Positions 16,643 to 25,661 of a stretch of DNA of 47,049 nucleotides are shown here, piece by piece. Made by a program: the position numbers and the translations under genes. Each line of letters begins with the position of its first letter. Positions within the stretch are counted from its first letter, which is position 1. The stretch spans positions 1-47,049 of the forward strand of contig JAGBBX010000024.1 in the NCBI GenBank assembly GCA_017938245.1, in the 5' to 3' direction. This DNA is from Bacteroidaceae bacterium (GTDB taxonomy: Bacteria > Bacteroidota > Bacteroidia > Bacteroidales > Bacteroidaceae). The notes under the pieces are model-generated. The model did no database searches and was not told the DNA's origin. It saw only the letters and a list, made by a program, of their open reading frames with translations.

Positions 16643-18145
16643 CTATTTTCCTGTTGTCGAGTATGTAACCTTTATAGCCTCGCTCTTTACAATTTCTGCA
16701 ATCTCTTGAGGTGTCATTTTCACCGGCTCTATCATAAACTCGGGCACATTGTAAGAGCGATCGAACATCGGATAGAAATCGGGTGACTCCTGGGGCAACA
16801 CAAAAGCCTTTGAAGCCTTACCATCGGCATCGATGTGAGCAATGAAAAGGCGTGTATAGTTTGTATCCTCTCTACGACTCGAGAACAGTATCCAGCGTGA
16901 GTTACTGCTCCACGAGTGGTAACTCTCGGCATCGGGAGAGTTCGCCTCGGCAAGTGGCCAACTCTCATTGGTTTTCAAATCGTGCAGATAGAGGTCGGCA
17001 TCTTTGTGCCATACGTGGAAACAGCCATACTCTCCAAGAGCAAAGAGCAGAAAACGGCCATCGGGTGATATACGGGGAAAGGTTGCGCTCTTACCCGATT
17101 TTGTCGCGGCAAAAACCGTATCTACAGGCCCAAACTCGTATGTATCGGGATTCCACGAACGGCGTAGGATATCGTACTTTATCTCTTTATAACGGATAAT
17201 CTCCTCTTTCATCACCGTGTTGTTTGAATCCTTAACCTCGAAATGTGCCGAGCCATAATAGAGTGTGCGACCATCGGGCGACCACCAGGGGAAAACTTCA
17301 AGGTCGTTGGGGGCATTTGATACGTTGGTCACACAGTTGGCAACGGGGTTATATATAATAACATCACTTGCTACATCCTGCACCTCGACCTTGTTGCTGT
17401 TACGTGTATGAAAAATCTGTCCTGTCTTATTTACCGAATAAGCCACAACATCGTACACCGGGTTAAAGGCGGGATACACTCCTGCCGATAGTGTCGAATC
17501 GGTTGCCATATTCAACTTCACCGGTTTACCGTTATGCATAAAGAATGTTCCACCATTCTCCTGACGTATGTGGAACTGCATATTATCGGTGCGGTAGTTC
17601 TTATATGAGTGACAGTTTATGCACGAACCGTTATTCTCAGTTGCTGCCAGCATATTATTATAAATGACGCTCTCATCGTAATTTGTAAGATTACGCTGGC
17701 TTATTGTGAGCGTCTCGTAACATACATACGATGGCGGTATAAGACGATACGAGATGTAATTATCTATAGAATCGGGGGATACCTTATAAACAAATGGTTT
17801 ATAGGCGCTCCATTGACCATTCTTTTCGACAAAGACCTCTACTTTAACCTCGCCGCCATTTGCAGCCATCATAAGCGACTGCCAGTTCTCGATAGAGGGC
17901 ACCACAACATTGCCACCCTCGACAATCTCGCAATCTCCTGCCGAGAGACGGGTAACACACTCGTCGCCCGGTTCTTTTATTTCGAATGTAAGTGGAGCAA
18001 TATTACAAGGTATGGTAACATTGACATAATCGGGGTAGATTGAGGGAAGTTTATCTACCGGAGTACTTGTCGCAGGCACTGTAGGCGAACTGCACGACAG
18101 AGCTATAGGCGACAAAATGAGTAAAATATATCTTACTATCTTCAT
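16643..18145 (-). CDS. PD40/TolB-like beta-propeller lipoprotein with a CxxCH motif
   Basis: A 500-residue lipoprotein (lipobox PIALSC, Cys18). The N-terminal half (about 40-150) is a beta-rich segment of unknown type. At residues 175-179 is CINCH, a class-I haem c attachment motif, followed by a beta-propeller made of PD40-type blades: SPDGRTLYYGSA, RISPDGRFLLFALGEYG, WSSNSRWILFSSRREDTNYTRLF. Family knowledge: similar Bacteroidales proteins are annotated as TolB-like or PD40 proteins with cytochrome-c-like motifs, function unknown. If haem is attached it would happen in the periplasm through a Ccs/Ccm system; this is inferred. It lies 15 bases after the DUF6057-like gene, so the two are almost certainly one operon, and it is followed by a terminator. 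Whether it serves the neighbouring SusCD system is inferred from position only. Confidence 0.75.
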   Translation of the reverse strand: MKIVRYILLILSPIALSCSSPTVPATSTPVDKLPSIYPDYVNVTIPCNIAPLTFEIKEPGDECVTRLSAGDCEIVEGGNVVVPSIENWQSLMMAANGGEVKVEVFVEKNGQWSAYKPFVYKVSPDSIDNYISYRLIPPSYVCYETLTISQRNLTNYDESVIYNNMLAATENNGSCINCHSYKNYRTDNMQFHIRQENGGTFFMHNGKPVKLNMATDSTLSAGVYPAFNPVYDVVAYSVNKTGQIFHTRNSNKVEVQDVASDVIIYNPVANCVTNVSNAPNDLEVFPWWSPDGRTLYYGSAHFEVKDSNNTVMKEEIIRYKEIKYDILRRSWNPDTYEFGPVDTVFAATKSGKSATFPRISPDGRFLLFALGEYGCFHVWHKDADLYLHDLKTNESWPLAEANSPDAESYHSWSSNSRWILFSSRREDTNYTRLFIAHIDADGKASKAFVLPQESPDFYPMFDRSYNVPEFMIEPVKMTPQEIAEIVKSEAIKVTYSTTGK

Positions 18146-18160
18146 ATCTTTTGTTATCTA

Positions 18161-20044
18161 TTAGTTTGTCCTTATTTTGCGTACAAAGAAATAGAAGTAC
18201 CAATAGGTATTTCCGAAGTCTTTCTTGAAATACTGTGCTATATCCTCCTCTTTCTTTCCCTTATGCATATCTACACGACTTCTGAAAGACCTAAAGCGCA
18301 TCTCGATATTCTTATCAATAGGAATACGTGACACATCGATACTCTTATCGAGATACGAGAACAAGAGTATTGCCTCTTGGTAATGAGTAGGCAGTCGACG
18401 CAGTTTGCGATTGTATAAATAGCGATTTAAATTGCCCCAAAAGCCTCGCGAGTCTTTGCGTGTCATTGAGAAGACCAGTGCAGCCTCGGAATATATGGGA
18501 GAGTGTTCAATAGTAGAACTGTTTGCCACATTGTTAAGCAGGTAGGCCTCGACGAAAGATTCATCTACATCAAGAGCATCACTATAGACACACATCTGCA
18601 ACGGCATAGCAAACTCGGGCACCTTAGCTATTGACTCGGGATTATCGGCAAGTTTTTCGTAACGCTCGGCCCATTCGCGGTGGAAAAGAGTCTTTTTCAG
18701 TATGCCTGTATAGCGTTTCACAAGAGTATATTCGCCATTAAGGAGCATCGAGCGCACAGAATGCTTCAGATACTCGACATTCCATCCGCGCTCAACCGCA
18801 TTCTCGACGCACCAACGATAACAGAAGTTAAACTTACCAAAGCACCAATAAGACATCAGTCCGCCGGTGTGAGTGAGATGCACAGCAAAAGGTGCATCAA
18901 TATCGGCACTACCGTCGGGATAGGTGAACATCTCATTGCCTATGGTACCCAAATTAAGCAGGGCTATATTTTTATTCAGCACAATCTGACGCGAAGGCAG
19001 TTCGGTATCGCGGGCATAGTCGGCAACATCTCTCCATTTGCCCTCCCACATTGCTGCATCCTGCTTATTCTCGATGCGGAAGTTATCATTCCTGTACCAA
19101 TAATTATACGAGAAACAAAGAGCCAATGCAATAGCAAGAAACTGAACGGCATAGACCTGTTTCCTTGGTTTTCCACTACCCGAAAGTTTGTTATAAAGTG
19201 CTGCAAAAACAATCTGGACTCCAAAAAGCAGAATAAAGGGGAGCCAATAGCGCATTATGCTATTTATAAAGAGTGTAGAGGTTGGTTCCCAATGGTACGA
19301 TGGCAATCCTGCGGTGTGAATGTAGCGCATCGCCATCGAGCTATAATAGTCATACCAGAACATTGGTACCTCGTACACAAGCACAGCAGCAACCAATATC
19401 ACCGCAACACCGTCAAAAACAAGACGTTTACGGTTGCCGTTTCGAATAGCCATAGAAAATGCTATCACAGCCATACAAATAGCCGAAAAGAGTGCATAAA
19501 AGCCAAACAGCGGATAGCCGAATATCGTCCAGACAATTATAACAGGAATATGCAGTTTATATGACGCGCGATTAAAAATCCATATTGCAAGCAACCCTAC
19601 GATAGTTCCCAGAACAGGAATAAACCAATAACCGGGCAATTTTATATAATATATCCAATAGCCTAATTGCGTATTCAGAGCAAGCAACAAGAAGAGTGGC
19701 AACATTGCCAACATTGTATATGCCGAAGATATATGAAAAGCCTTGCGTGTGAGCCAGAATACCAAAGCCAACATAGCCACAAATATTGCGGCACCCAATG
19801 CAGGATAGTAGAGGAACTGTGTAAAGAAACAGCCTATGTATCCCAACAGACCTGCGGGCATATTCATTGCGTTCTTAAAGAAGAGGTCGTCGTAAAGGAA
19901 TAGCGACTGTGCATCAACTCTCAGCAACTGCGTTCTCTCGTAAAAGGCAAGCATCGCCCACGCCACTATACAGAAGAGAACGGGCAGCATACGATTTATC
20001 TTTTCGACGGCTGTCACCGAGCTTTTAGGGGTTTCCGATTCCAT
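18161..20044 (-). CDS. Polytopic membrane protein, DUF6057-like
   Basis: A 627-residue inner-membrane protein of unknown function. The first half contains about ten hydrophobic helices: LPVLFCIVAWAMLAFY, LGAAIFVAMLALVFWL, YTMLAMLPLFLLLAL, YWFIPVLGTIVGLLAIWIF, IPVIIVWTIFGYPLFGFYAL, GVAVILVAAVLVYEV, YWLPFILLFGVQIVFAALY, VQFLAIALALCFSYNYW and others. The second half (about 330-627) is a soluble, helical, TPR-like region. I recognise the overall layout as that of the DUF6057 family, which is common in Bacteroidales beside PD40 lipoproteins. It is immediately upstream of the CxxCH PD40 gene and probably co-transcribed with it. No catalytic motif is visible; enzyme, transporter and assembly-factor roles all remain open. 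Confidence 0.72.
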   Translation of the reverse strand: MESETPKSSVTAVEKINRMLPVLFCIVAWAMLAFYERTQLLRVDAQSLFLYDDLFFKNAMNMPAGLLGYIGCFFTQFLYYPALGAAIFVAMLALVFWLTRKAFHISSAYTMLAMLPLFLLLALNTQLGYWIYYIKLPGYWFIPVLGTIVGLLAIWIFNRASYKLHIPVIIVWTIFGYPLFGFYALFSAICMAVIAFSMAIRNGNRKRLVFDGVAVILVAAVLVYEVPMFWYDYYSSMAMRYIHTAGLPSYHWEPTSTLFINSIMRYWLPFILLFGVQIVFAALYNKLSGSGKPRKQVYAVQFLAIALALCFSYNYWYRNDNFRIENKQDAAMWEGKWRDVADYARDTELPSRQIVLNKNIALLNLGTIGNEMFTYPDGSADIDAPFAVHLTHTGGLMSYWCFGKFNFCYRWCVENAVERGWNVEYLKHSVRSMLLNGEYTLVKRYTGILKKTLFHREWAERYEKLADNPESIAKVPEFAMPLQMCVYSDALDVDESFVEAYLLNNVANSSTIEHSPIYSEAALVFSMTRKDSRGFWGNLNRYLYNRKLRRLPTHYQEAILLFSYLDKSIDVSRIPIDKNIEMRFRSFRSRVDMHKGKKEEDIAQYFKKDFGNTYWYFYFFVRKIRTN

Positions 20045-20073
20045 AGCAGTATGTCAATTATATTATTTCAATC

Positions 20074-20094
20074 AATTGAGGCATTGCCTCAATT
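20074..20094. terminator. Possible weak terminator hairpin after aroC
   Basis: AATTGAGGC (20074-20082) and GCCTCAATT (20086-20094) form a perfect 9-bp stem with a 3-base loop, between the end of aroC and the start of the DUF6057-like gene. The T-run after the stem on the minus strand is poor, so termination would be inefficient at best. Read-through from aroC into the next gene is possible. Confidence 0.4.
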
Positions 20095-20103
20095 TTCTGT
20101 TTT

Positions 20104-21186
20104 TCAGCGTAGTGTATTCATATTACCTTTCTCTATTCTAAGAAAGTCGAGAATAACAAGGGCAGCCATAGCCTCGACTACAGGGACGGCTCGCGGTACC
20201 ACGCAGGGGTCGTGTCGGCCTCGCACAGCAATTACAGTAGACTCGCCTGCGCTGTTTATCGTAGGCTGCTCCATAAGAATTGTGGCAACAGGTTTGAACG
20301 CCACTCTGAAATAAATATCCTCGCCATTGGATATTCCGCCTTGTATACCGCCACTATTGTTCGTAAGTGTCGTTATACGGCCATCCTTATTGCAGAAAAT
20401 ATCGTTCTGCTGCGAACCGCGACCTGTTGCGGCAGCAAAGCCGTTACCATACTCGAATCCCTTTGCTGCGTTTATCGAGAGCATCGCCTGTGCCAATCGT
20501 GCCGATAGTTTATCGTATAAAGGTTCGCCCAATCCAGCCGGAGCGCCCTTTACGACGCAGGTCACCACCCCACCCACAGTATCGCCCTGACGCTTTACAT
20601 CGAGTATAAGTTCCTGCATACGCTCGGCAACAGCGGCATCGGGACAACGTATAATATTCTCTTCGGCCGCAACAAGATTATATGCTGTGTAGTCTCTATC
20701 CAATGCAATATCACCAACCTGAGAGGTATATGCCGTAACAGAGATTCCGTAACTGCGCAGAGCAAGCATAGCAAGTGCACCCGCGCAGACACGCACCGCT
20801 GTCTCGCGTGCCGACGAGCGTCCACCGCCACGATAGTCGCGCACACCATACTTTTTATCATAGACATAGTCGGCGTGCGAGGGACGATAGGCCTCGCGCA
20901 GATTTCCATAATCGGCACTGCGATTATTGGTATTCTGTATTACGAACGCGATGGGAGTACCAGTAGAGCGCCCCTCGAAGATACCCGAGAGAAACTGTAC
21001 CTCGTCGGCCTCGTTACGCGCAGTGGTAACGGCACTCTGTCCGGGACGACGGCGACGCATCTGTGTGCGCACAAACTCTTCGTCGATGAGTATGCCGGCG
21101 GGAAAGCCATCGAGGATACCACCGATGGCCGTTCCGTGCGATTCGCCAAAGGTCGTAATAGTCAATATTCGTCCAAAAGTATTCAT
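20104..21186 (-). CDS. aroC: Chorismate synthase
   Basis: A 360-residue, full-length chorismate synthase. It converts 5-enolpyruvylshikimate-3-phosphate to chorismate in the cytoplasm using reduced FMN, the last step of the shikimate pathway. Diagnostic motifs are [18 protein letters not shown] near the N terminus, RRRPGQS near residue 47, [13 protein letters not shown] near 120-135 and [13 protein letters not shown] in the C-terminal part. Together these cover the family's conserved phosphate- and flavin-binding signatures. The start at 21186 is typical for the family ([18 protein letters not shown]). It stands 91 bases after the slyD-like gene on the same strand with a hairpin between, and may be transcribed alone or by read-through. 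Nothing is unusual. Confidence 0.97.
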   Translation of the reverse strand: MNTFGRILTITTFGESHGTAIGGILDGFPAGILIDEEFVRTQMRRRRPGQSAVTTARNEADEVQFLSGIFEGRSTGTPIAFVIQNTNNRSADYGNLREAYRPSHADYVYDKKYGVRDYRGGGRSSARETAVRVCAGALAMLALRSYGISVTAYTSQVGDIALDRDYTAYNLVAAEENIIRCPDAAVAERMQELILDVKRQGDTVGGVVTCVVKGAPAGLGEPLYDKLSARLAQAMLSINAAKGFEYGNGFAAATGRGSQQNDIFCNKDGRITTLTNNSGGIQGGISNGEDIYFRVAFKPVATILMEQPTINSAGESTVIAVRGRHDPCVVPRAVPVVEAMAALVILDFLRIEKGNMNTLR

Positions 21187-21207
21187 CTATCCAATATATG
21201 CTCCAAA

Positions 21208-21243
21208 AGAGGAAATACCGCACTTAAGTTCGGTAGCCCCTCT
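21208..21243 (-). terminator. Possible terminator between slyD-like gene and aroC
   Basis: AGAGG at 21208-21212 pairs with CCTCT at 21239-21243, and TACCG pairs with CGGTA inside it, separated by a small symmetrical internal loop. On the minus strand the stem is followed by TTTTGG. It is a plausible but imperfect intrinsic terminator downstream of the FKBP gene. Confidence 0.4.
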
Positions 21244-21277
21244 TAGAAGTTGTTTTTTCGTTAACTATTGTGAGCGT

Positions 21278-21865
21278 TTACTCGCCACAACAACCACCGC
21301 AACCGCTGTCGCAACCATCGCCACAGCCGTCGCCACCACAGCCACTGCATCCGCCACAGCCTTTGGCTGCTGCACGTAGCTGCTCATAGAACTTTTTCAT
21401 CTCCTGCTCTTTGGCGGGACGGTTCTCTATCACTGTACCTACAAACTGCAGGTCGCAGCCTGCAAGAGGATGATTAAAGTCGAGCACAACCTTTGTGGGA
21501 GTAACCTCTTTTACCACAGCATAGATAATGGATTTATCGATGTTACGCACCATCTCTATGATATTACCCTCGTAAATATGTGCCGAGTCGAATTTTCCAT
21601 CTATGGTAAAATCCTCGCGACTATGCTCCTGAGTGTGAGAAGGCTCATACTCGCCAAAAGCCTCGGTGCAGGGGATTGTAAAGTCGAACTCCTCACCCTT
21701 CTTCAGTTCTTTAAGGCGCTCCTCGAATCCGTCGAGAGTATATCCCACCCCGGTGAGGAATGCAAAAGGTTGTTCACGTGTTGTCTTTTCCCACTCCTCG
21801 CAAACACCGTCGCGGTGCTTATACAGCGTGTATGCCACACGCAGGTATCTGTTATCAATCTCCAT
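21278..21865 (-). CDS. SlyD-type FKBP peptidyl-prolyl cis-trans isomerase
   Basis: A 195-residue cytoplasmic FKBP-type prolyl isomerase and chaperone of the SlyD type. The FKBP fold is split by an insert-in-flap chaperone domain: FLTGVGYTLDGFEERLKELKKGEEFDFTIPCTEAFGEY (here broken by motif) is the FKBP core with the family's P-EAFGEY motif, and FDSAHIYEG to VVLDFNHPLAG returns to the core with the conserved DFNHPLAG. The last 27 residues are Gly/Cys-rich with eight cysteines, a metal-binding tail analogous to the His/Cys tail of E. coli SlyD, which handles nickel. A role in metal homeostasis is inferred. It is preceded by a consensus-like promoter and probably transcribed as a single gene or with aroC. 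Confidence 0.9.
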   Translation of the reverse strand: MEIDNRYLRVAYTLYKHRDGVCEEWEKTTREQPFAFLTGVGYTLDGFEERLKELKKGEEFDFTIPCTEAFGEYEPSHTQEHSREDFTIDGKFDSAHIYEGNIIEMVRNIDKSIIYAVVKEVTPTKVVLDFNHPLAGCDLQFVGTVIENRPAKEQEMKKFYEQLRAAAKGCGGCSGCGGDGCGDGCDSGCGGCCGE

Positions 21866-21943
21866 AATGGTTCTTCTTATAATAGGTTTTATAAACTGAT
21901 TCGGTTTTTAAAGGTTATTTGAGTAATAATTTTTCAAAGGACG

Positions 21944-21976
21944 CAAATTTAGGAACATTTTCCAATAAAAACCAAA
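21944..21976 (-). promoter_or_regulatory. Bacteroidetes-type promoter of the slyD-like gene
   Basis: On the minus strand TTTG (21976-21973) is followed by 21 bases and TAAATTTG (21951-21944), matching the TTTG-N19-21-TAnnTTTG pattern. It lies about 80 bases upstream of the FKBP start, in the gap after the acyl-CoA dehydrogenase gene. Confidence 0.55.
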
Positions 21977-21998
21977 AACAGTTCATAATTTATTGCGA

Positions 21999-23702
21999 TT
22001 ATTTCTCGTAATTAGCAAGATAATCGGGTGTATAGGCCAAAATATATGCCGAATGACCGGCAATAAGCGCTTCGGCCAATGCAACAAATCGAGCGAGTGA
22101 CGATGCAAACAGTTCCTCATCGGCAGTGGCATCGGCAAGCAGGAGTGCAGCCATAATCGAGTAGGCCGCCATCTCGTAAATTCGGCGCGACAATAAGTCG
22201 AGCGACTCTTGACAACCAAACGACTGCACCTTCTCTACCGCCTCTTTATAGCTCTGCACCATCTTCTCGATACGTGCTTTAAGCGGCAATAGAGCCTCGG
22301 GCACCTCCACTGCAAAATACTCATCGAGCAGCTGACCATAGTAACCGCTTGTAGCATAGCGTATTGCCGCAACCACTTGCAGCTGTGTGGTTCCCTCGTA
22401 TATCGATGTTATTCGAGCATCGCGATAAAGACGTTCGCACACATAGTCGCGCATATATCCCGAACCTCCGTGAACCTGCACACAATCGTAAGCATTCAGG
22501 TTGGCAATCTCACTGCCTATTCCCTTTACGATGGGAGTGAGTGCATCGGCTTTCTTGGCAAAGATTTTCGACTCGGTACGCTCCTCGGGAGTGAGTATAC
22601 GTTCACGTGCAAGTTCGGTAAACTGTCCCGACATATCGACATTGCGAGAGGTCTCATAGAGCAGGCTGCGGGCTGCGTCCAAACGAGCCTTCATAGTGCC
22701 TACAAGGTCGTAAACAGCAGGGAAATTTATAATAGCCTTACCAAACTGTTTACGGCTTCGGGCATACTCGAGAGCCTCGTTGTAGGTAGCCTGCGCAATA
22801 CCCACACTTTGTGTGGCAATACCCAATCGGGCGCCGTTCATAAGCGCCATAACATATTTTATAAGTCCCATACGACGACTGCCGATAAGTTCGGCGGGAG
22901 CGTGGTTAAAGACTATCTCACAGGTGGGCGAGCCGTGAATACCCATCTTATCCTCGATGCGACGGGTGTGTACGGCACCGCATTTTTTCTCTACAATAAA
23001 CAGCGAGAGTCCTCGACCGTCGACACTACCCTCCTCGCTTCGCGCAAGAACAAGATGAACATCCGAATCACCGTTTGTGATAAAGCGCTTTACACCGTCG
23101 AGATACCAACGTCCATCCTCCTCACAGAATGTCGCTTTTAGGCGCACACTTTGCAGGTCGCTGCCCGCATCGGGCTCGGTTAAGTCCATAGACATTGTCT
23201 CGCCCGAGCATATACGGGGAATATAGCGCTCACACTGTTCCTTGCTGCCAAAAGCAAGGATAGTCTCGGCGCAATCCTGCAAGCCCCACAGGTTGCCAAA
23301 CGCAGCATCGGCACGGCTTACCACATCCTCAATCAGAATGAATATTGTACGTGGGAAATTGAGTCCGCCATACTCGCGCGGCAGCGATATTCCCATAAGT
23401 CCCGCCTTGCGGAAGAGGTCGAGATTCTGCTTGGTTGCAGGTGCATAGATGACGCGACCATCTTTCAGCGTTGGGCCATCGGTCTCAATTGCCATTGCGT
23501 TGGGAGCAATAACATCGGCACACAACCCTCCGACAAGTTCAAGCACCTGTTCGTAGCCCTCTACAGCCTCATTAAAATCGACAGGAGCATAGTTATACTG
23601 CGCTGCCTGTGTATAATCACGCTCTTGCATCTGTACGATGCGTTGCATAAGTGGGTGCTTCAGATAGTGACGGAGCACCTTGTTATCGGTATAATAGTTC
23701 AT
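21999..23702 (-). CDS. Acyl-CoA dehydrogenase (long form), Etf-linked
   Basis: A 567-residue FAD-dependent acyl-CoA dehydrogenase, which oxidises an acyl-CoA at the alpha-beta bond (or runs in reverse) and exchanges electrons with Etf. Core motifs: SMDLTEPDAGSDLQSVRLKA (FAD/substrate loop), GIHGSPTCEIVFNHAPAELIG, ARSRKQFGKAIINFPAVYDLVG and the C-terminal YEGTTQLQ, whose Glu is at the usual catalytic-base position of this family. About 180 residues longer than the 380-residue standard type; the extra C-terminal helical domain (about 420-567) is typical of a long subfamily. Its ATG overlaps the etfA stop (TAATG), indicating translational coupling. With etfB-etfA it forms a three-gene operon. 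Acyl substrate is unknown, and no other beta-oxidation gene is nearby. Confidence 0.93.
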   Translation of the reverse strand: MNYYTDNKVLRHYLKHPLMQRIVQMQERDYTQAAQYNYAPVDFNEAVEGYEQVLELVGGLCADVIAPNAMAIETDGPTLKDGRVIYAPATKQNLDLFRKAGLMGISLPREYGGLNFPRTIFILIEDVVSRADAAFGNLWGLQDCAETILAFGSKEQCERYIPRICSGETMSMDLTEPDAGSDLQSVRLKATFCEEDGRWYLDGVKRFITNGDSDVHLVLARSEEGSVDGRGLSLFIVEKKCGAVHTRRIEDKMGIHGSPTCEIVFNHAPAELIGSRRMGLIKYVMALMNGARLGIATQSVGIAQATYNEALEYARSRKQFGKAIINFPAVYDLVGTMKARLDAARSLLYETSRNVDMSGQFTELARERILTPEERTESKIFAKKADALTPIVKGIGSEIANLNAYDCVQVHGGSGYMRDYVCERLYRDARITSIYEGTTQLQVVAAIRYATSGYYGQLLDEYFAVEVPEALLPLKARIEKMVQSYKEAVEKVQSFGCQESLDLLSRRIYEMAAYSIMAALLLADATADEELFASSLARFVALAEALIAGHSAYILAYTPDYLANYEK

Positions 23703-24718
23703 TATTTCTGCTGATAAAAGTTTATGAGTTTTGGAATAACCTCTTCGACACTGCCTGTAACTACATAGTCGGCAATGGCATTTATGGGTGCATCGGGGTC
23801 GCTGTTTATCGATATTATTATACCACTATCCTGCATTCCCGAAATATGCTGTACCTGTCCCGAGATTCCGCAAGCGATATATACTTTCGGACGCACAGTA
23901 AGACCCGTCTGTCCTATCTGACGGTCGTGTGTCGAGAATCCGGCATCAATGGCGGCACGTGTTGCGCCAACCTCGCCGTGAAGCAGATGCGCCAGTTTGT
24001 GCAGCATCTCGAAATTCTCTTTGCTACCCATTCCGTAGCCGCCTGCAACCACAATGGGAGCACTCTTCAGATTATTCTCTTTAGGTTTTACATTGCGCTC
24101 GATTATACGCACCACCTTATCGGCAGCCGAAATATAGTCGTTGACATTATGCTGTACTGTCTCACCCTCGTAATTCTGCGGACGAACCACCTTCAGCGGC
24201 ATTACCCCCTCGCGCACTGTAGCCATCTGCGGACGGCAATAGGGGTTAACAATGGTAGCTACAATATTACCGCCGAATGCAGGACGCACCGAGTAGAGAA
24301 GGTTCTCTATTGTGGTACCGCTCTTCTTATCTTCGTAGTCGCCAATCTCAAGTGCTGTGCAGTCGGCAGTCAGTCCGCTGCGCAGTGTCGCCGAGATTCT
24401 TGGGCCGAGGTCGCGTCCTATCACAGTTGCACCAAGCAAGAAAATCTGCGGTTGCTCCTCTTGTATCAGTTTACAAAGAGCCGCTGCGTGAGGCTGTGTC
24501 GTATAATACTCGAGCGAGGAATCTTCGAACAGGTGCAGTATATCGGCACCATACTGCCACACCTGCGCCGGAACCGAAGCAAGATTATTGCCAATGACAA
24601 CAGCCGCCAATTTAACGCCTAATTTATCGGCAAGCTCGCGTCCCTTGCTCAGAAGTTCGAGACTGACGTCGGCTACGCGTGTGCCATCGAGCTCACAATA
24701 TACCAATATATCATTCAT
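23702..24718 (-). CDS. etfA: Electron transfer flavoprotein alpha subunit
   Basis: A 338-residue EtfA. The N-terminal Rossmann-like domain (MNDILVYCELDGTRVADVSLEL...) is followed by the conserved C-terminal FAD domain (about 205-320): VVAGGYGMGSKENF, GATRAAIDAGF, RQIGQTGLTVRPKVYIACGISG and the closing INSDPDAPINAIADYVVTG. It forms a heterodimer with EtfB and passes electrons between acyl-CoA dehydrogenase and other carriers. The gene starts 4 bases after etfB ends, and its stop overlaps the acyl-CoA dehydrogenase start by one base. In an anaerobe the complex could be electron-bifurcating; that depends on EtfB features I cannot settle by eye. Confidence 0.95.
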   Translation of the reverse strand: MNDILVYCELDGTRVADVSLELLSKGRELADKLGVKLAAVVIGNNLASVPAQVWQYGADILHLFEDSSLEYYTTQPHAAALCKLIQEEQPQIFLLGATVIGRDLGPRISATLRSGLTADCTALEIGDYEDKKSGTTIENLLYSVRPAFGGNIVATIVNPYCRPQMATVREGVMPLKVVRPQNYEGETVQHNVNDYISAADKVVRIIERNVKPKENNLKSAPIVVAGGYGMGSKENFEMLHKLAHLLHGEVGATRAAIDAGFSTHDRQIGQTGLTVRPKVYIACGISGQVQHISGMQDSGIIISINSDPDAPINAIADYVVTGSVEEVIPKLINFYQQK

Positions 24719-24722
24719 ATTC

Positions 24723-25595
24723 TTATCCTATTGTGTGATTAGACAATAGCTCACCAATGAGCGATTTTATATCCTCGTCGGCAGCAGTATAGCGCTTGCT
24801 CTCTTTGGCACGGAACACAACATTCTCGACCTTGCGCACTTTAGTAGGCGAACCGCTAAGGCCGCAACGCTCGGCATCGCCATTGACATCGGCAAGCGAC
24901 CACTCTTTCAATTGCAAAGCCTCATCGGAGAGAACTTGCTCCTTATATTTAAACTGTTCCGAAGCACATTCGGTGGGTATTGCAGCACGATGGAAGCGCA
25001 GCAAACGATAGGCATTTGCAGGGCGGCAGGCATCGGCCGCACCGTCTACCGTAAGCAGCAGCGGAAGAGGAGCCTCGACGCTCTCTACTCCATTCTCGAT
25101 AGAGCGCTCAACAATTATCGAATTTTCGTTAATAGAAACAATGCGACGCACGTATGTAACCTGCGGCAATCCAAGCTGTTGTGCCACCTGAGGACCCACC
25201 TGCGCAGTATCGCCGTCTATTGCCTGACGACCACATAGTACTATGCTGCAATCGCCAATCTTTTTGATAGCCGCGGCAAGAGCATAGGAGGTAGCCAACG
25301 TGTCGGCACCGGCAAACGCGCGGTCGGTGAGCAGAACACCCTCATCGGCACCGCGATAGAGCGCCTCACGCAGAATATCGGCAGCACGATGTGGTCCCAT
25401 CGTCAGTACGGTTATCTTACTCCCGGGATTAGCCTCTTTCAGTTGCAGAGCCTGCTCAAGCGCATTAAGGTCCTCGGGATTAAAAATCGCTGGAAGTGCC
25501 GCACGATTAATGGTTCCGTCGGCATTCATCGCCTGCTCGCCAACGTTGCGAGTATCGGGCACCTGCTTGGCCAATACAATAATATTCAATTTCAT
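24723..25595 (-). CDS. etfB: Electron transfer flavoprotein beta subunit
   Basis: A 290-residue EtfB. It carries the expected N-terminal LNIIVLAKQVPDTR, the NPEDLNALEQALQLKE segment, ITVLTMGP, and the nucleotide-binding CGRQAIDGDTAQVGPQVAQQL motif near residues 120-145. It pairs with the adjacent EtfA. It is the first gene of the etfB-etfA-acyl-CoA dehydrogenase operon, with a promoter-like site about 70 bases upstream. The length is slightly above the roughly 255 residues of the classical aerobic type, within the range of anaerobic homologues. The start codon at 25595 is the only sensible one. Confidence 0.95.
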   Translation of the reverse strand: MKLNIIVLAKQVPDTRNVGEQAMNADGTINRAALPAIFNPEDLNALEQALQLKEANPGSKITVLTMGPHRAADILREALYRGADEGVLLTDRAFAGADTLATSYALAAAIKKIGDCSIVLCGRQAIDGDTAQVGPQVAQQLGLPQVTYVRRIVSINENSIIVERSIENGVESVEAPLPLLLTVDGAADACRPANAYRLLRFHRAAIPTECASEQFKYKEQVLSDEALQLKEWSLADVNGDAERCGLSGSPTKVRKVENVVFRAKESKRYTAADEDIKSLIGELLSNHTIG

Positions 25596-25661
25596 TTTAC
25601 ATATTTTTATGGCTCAAAAGCGGCTGAAAAGGAGAAGCGCTCATCAAGCCAAATTAGGCAG

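Noticed and set aside
23651-24622. A 323-codon plus-strand open frame opposite etfA
   Set aside because: EtfA on the other strand has all family motifs; the antisense frame has an unnatural composition and no recognisable features.
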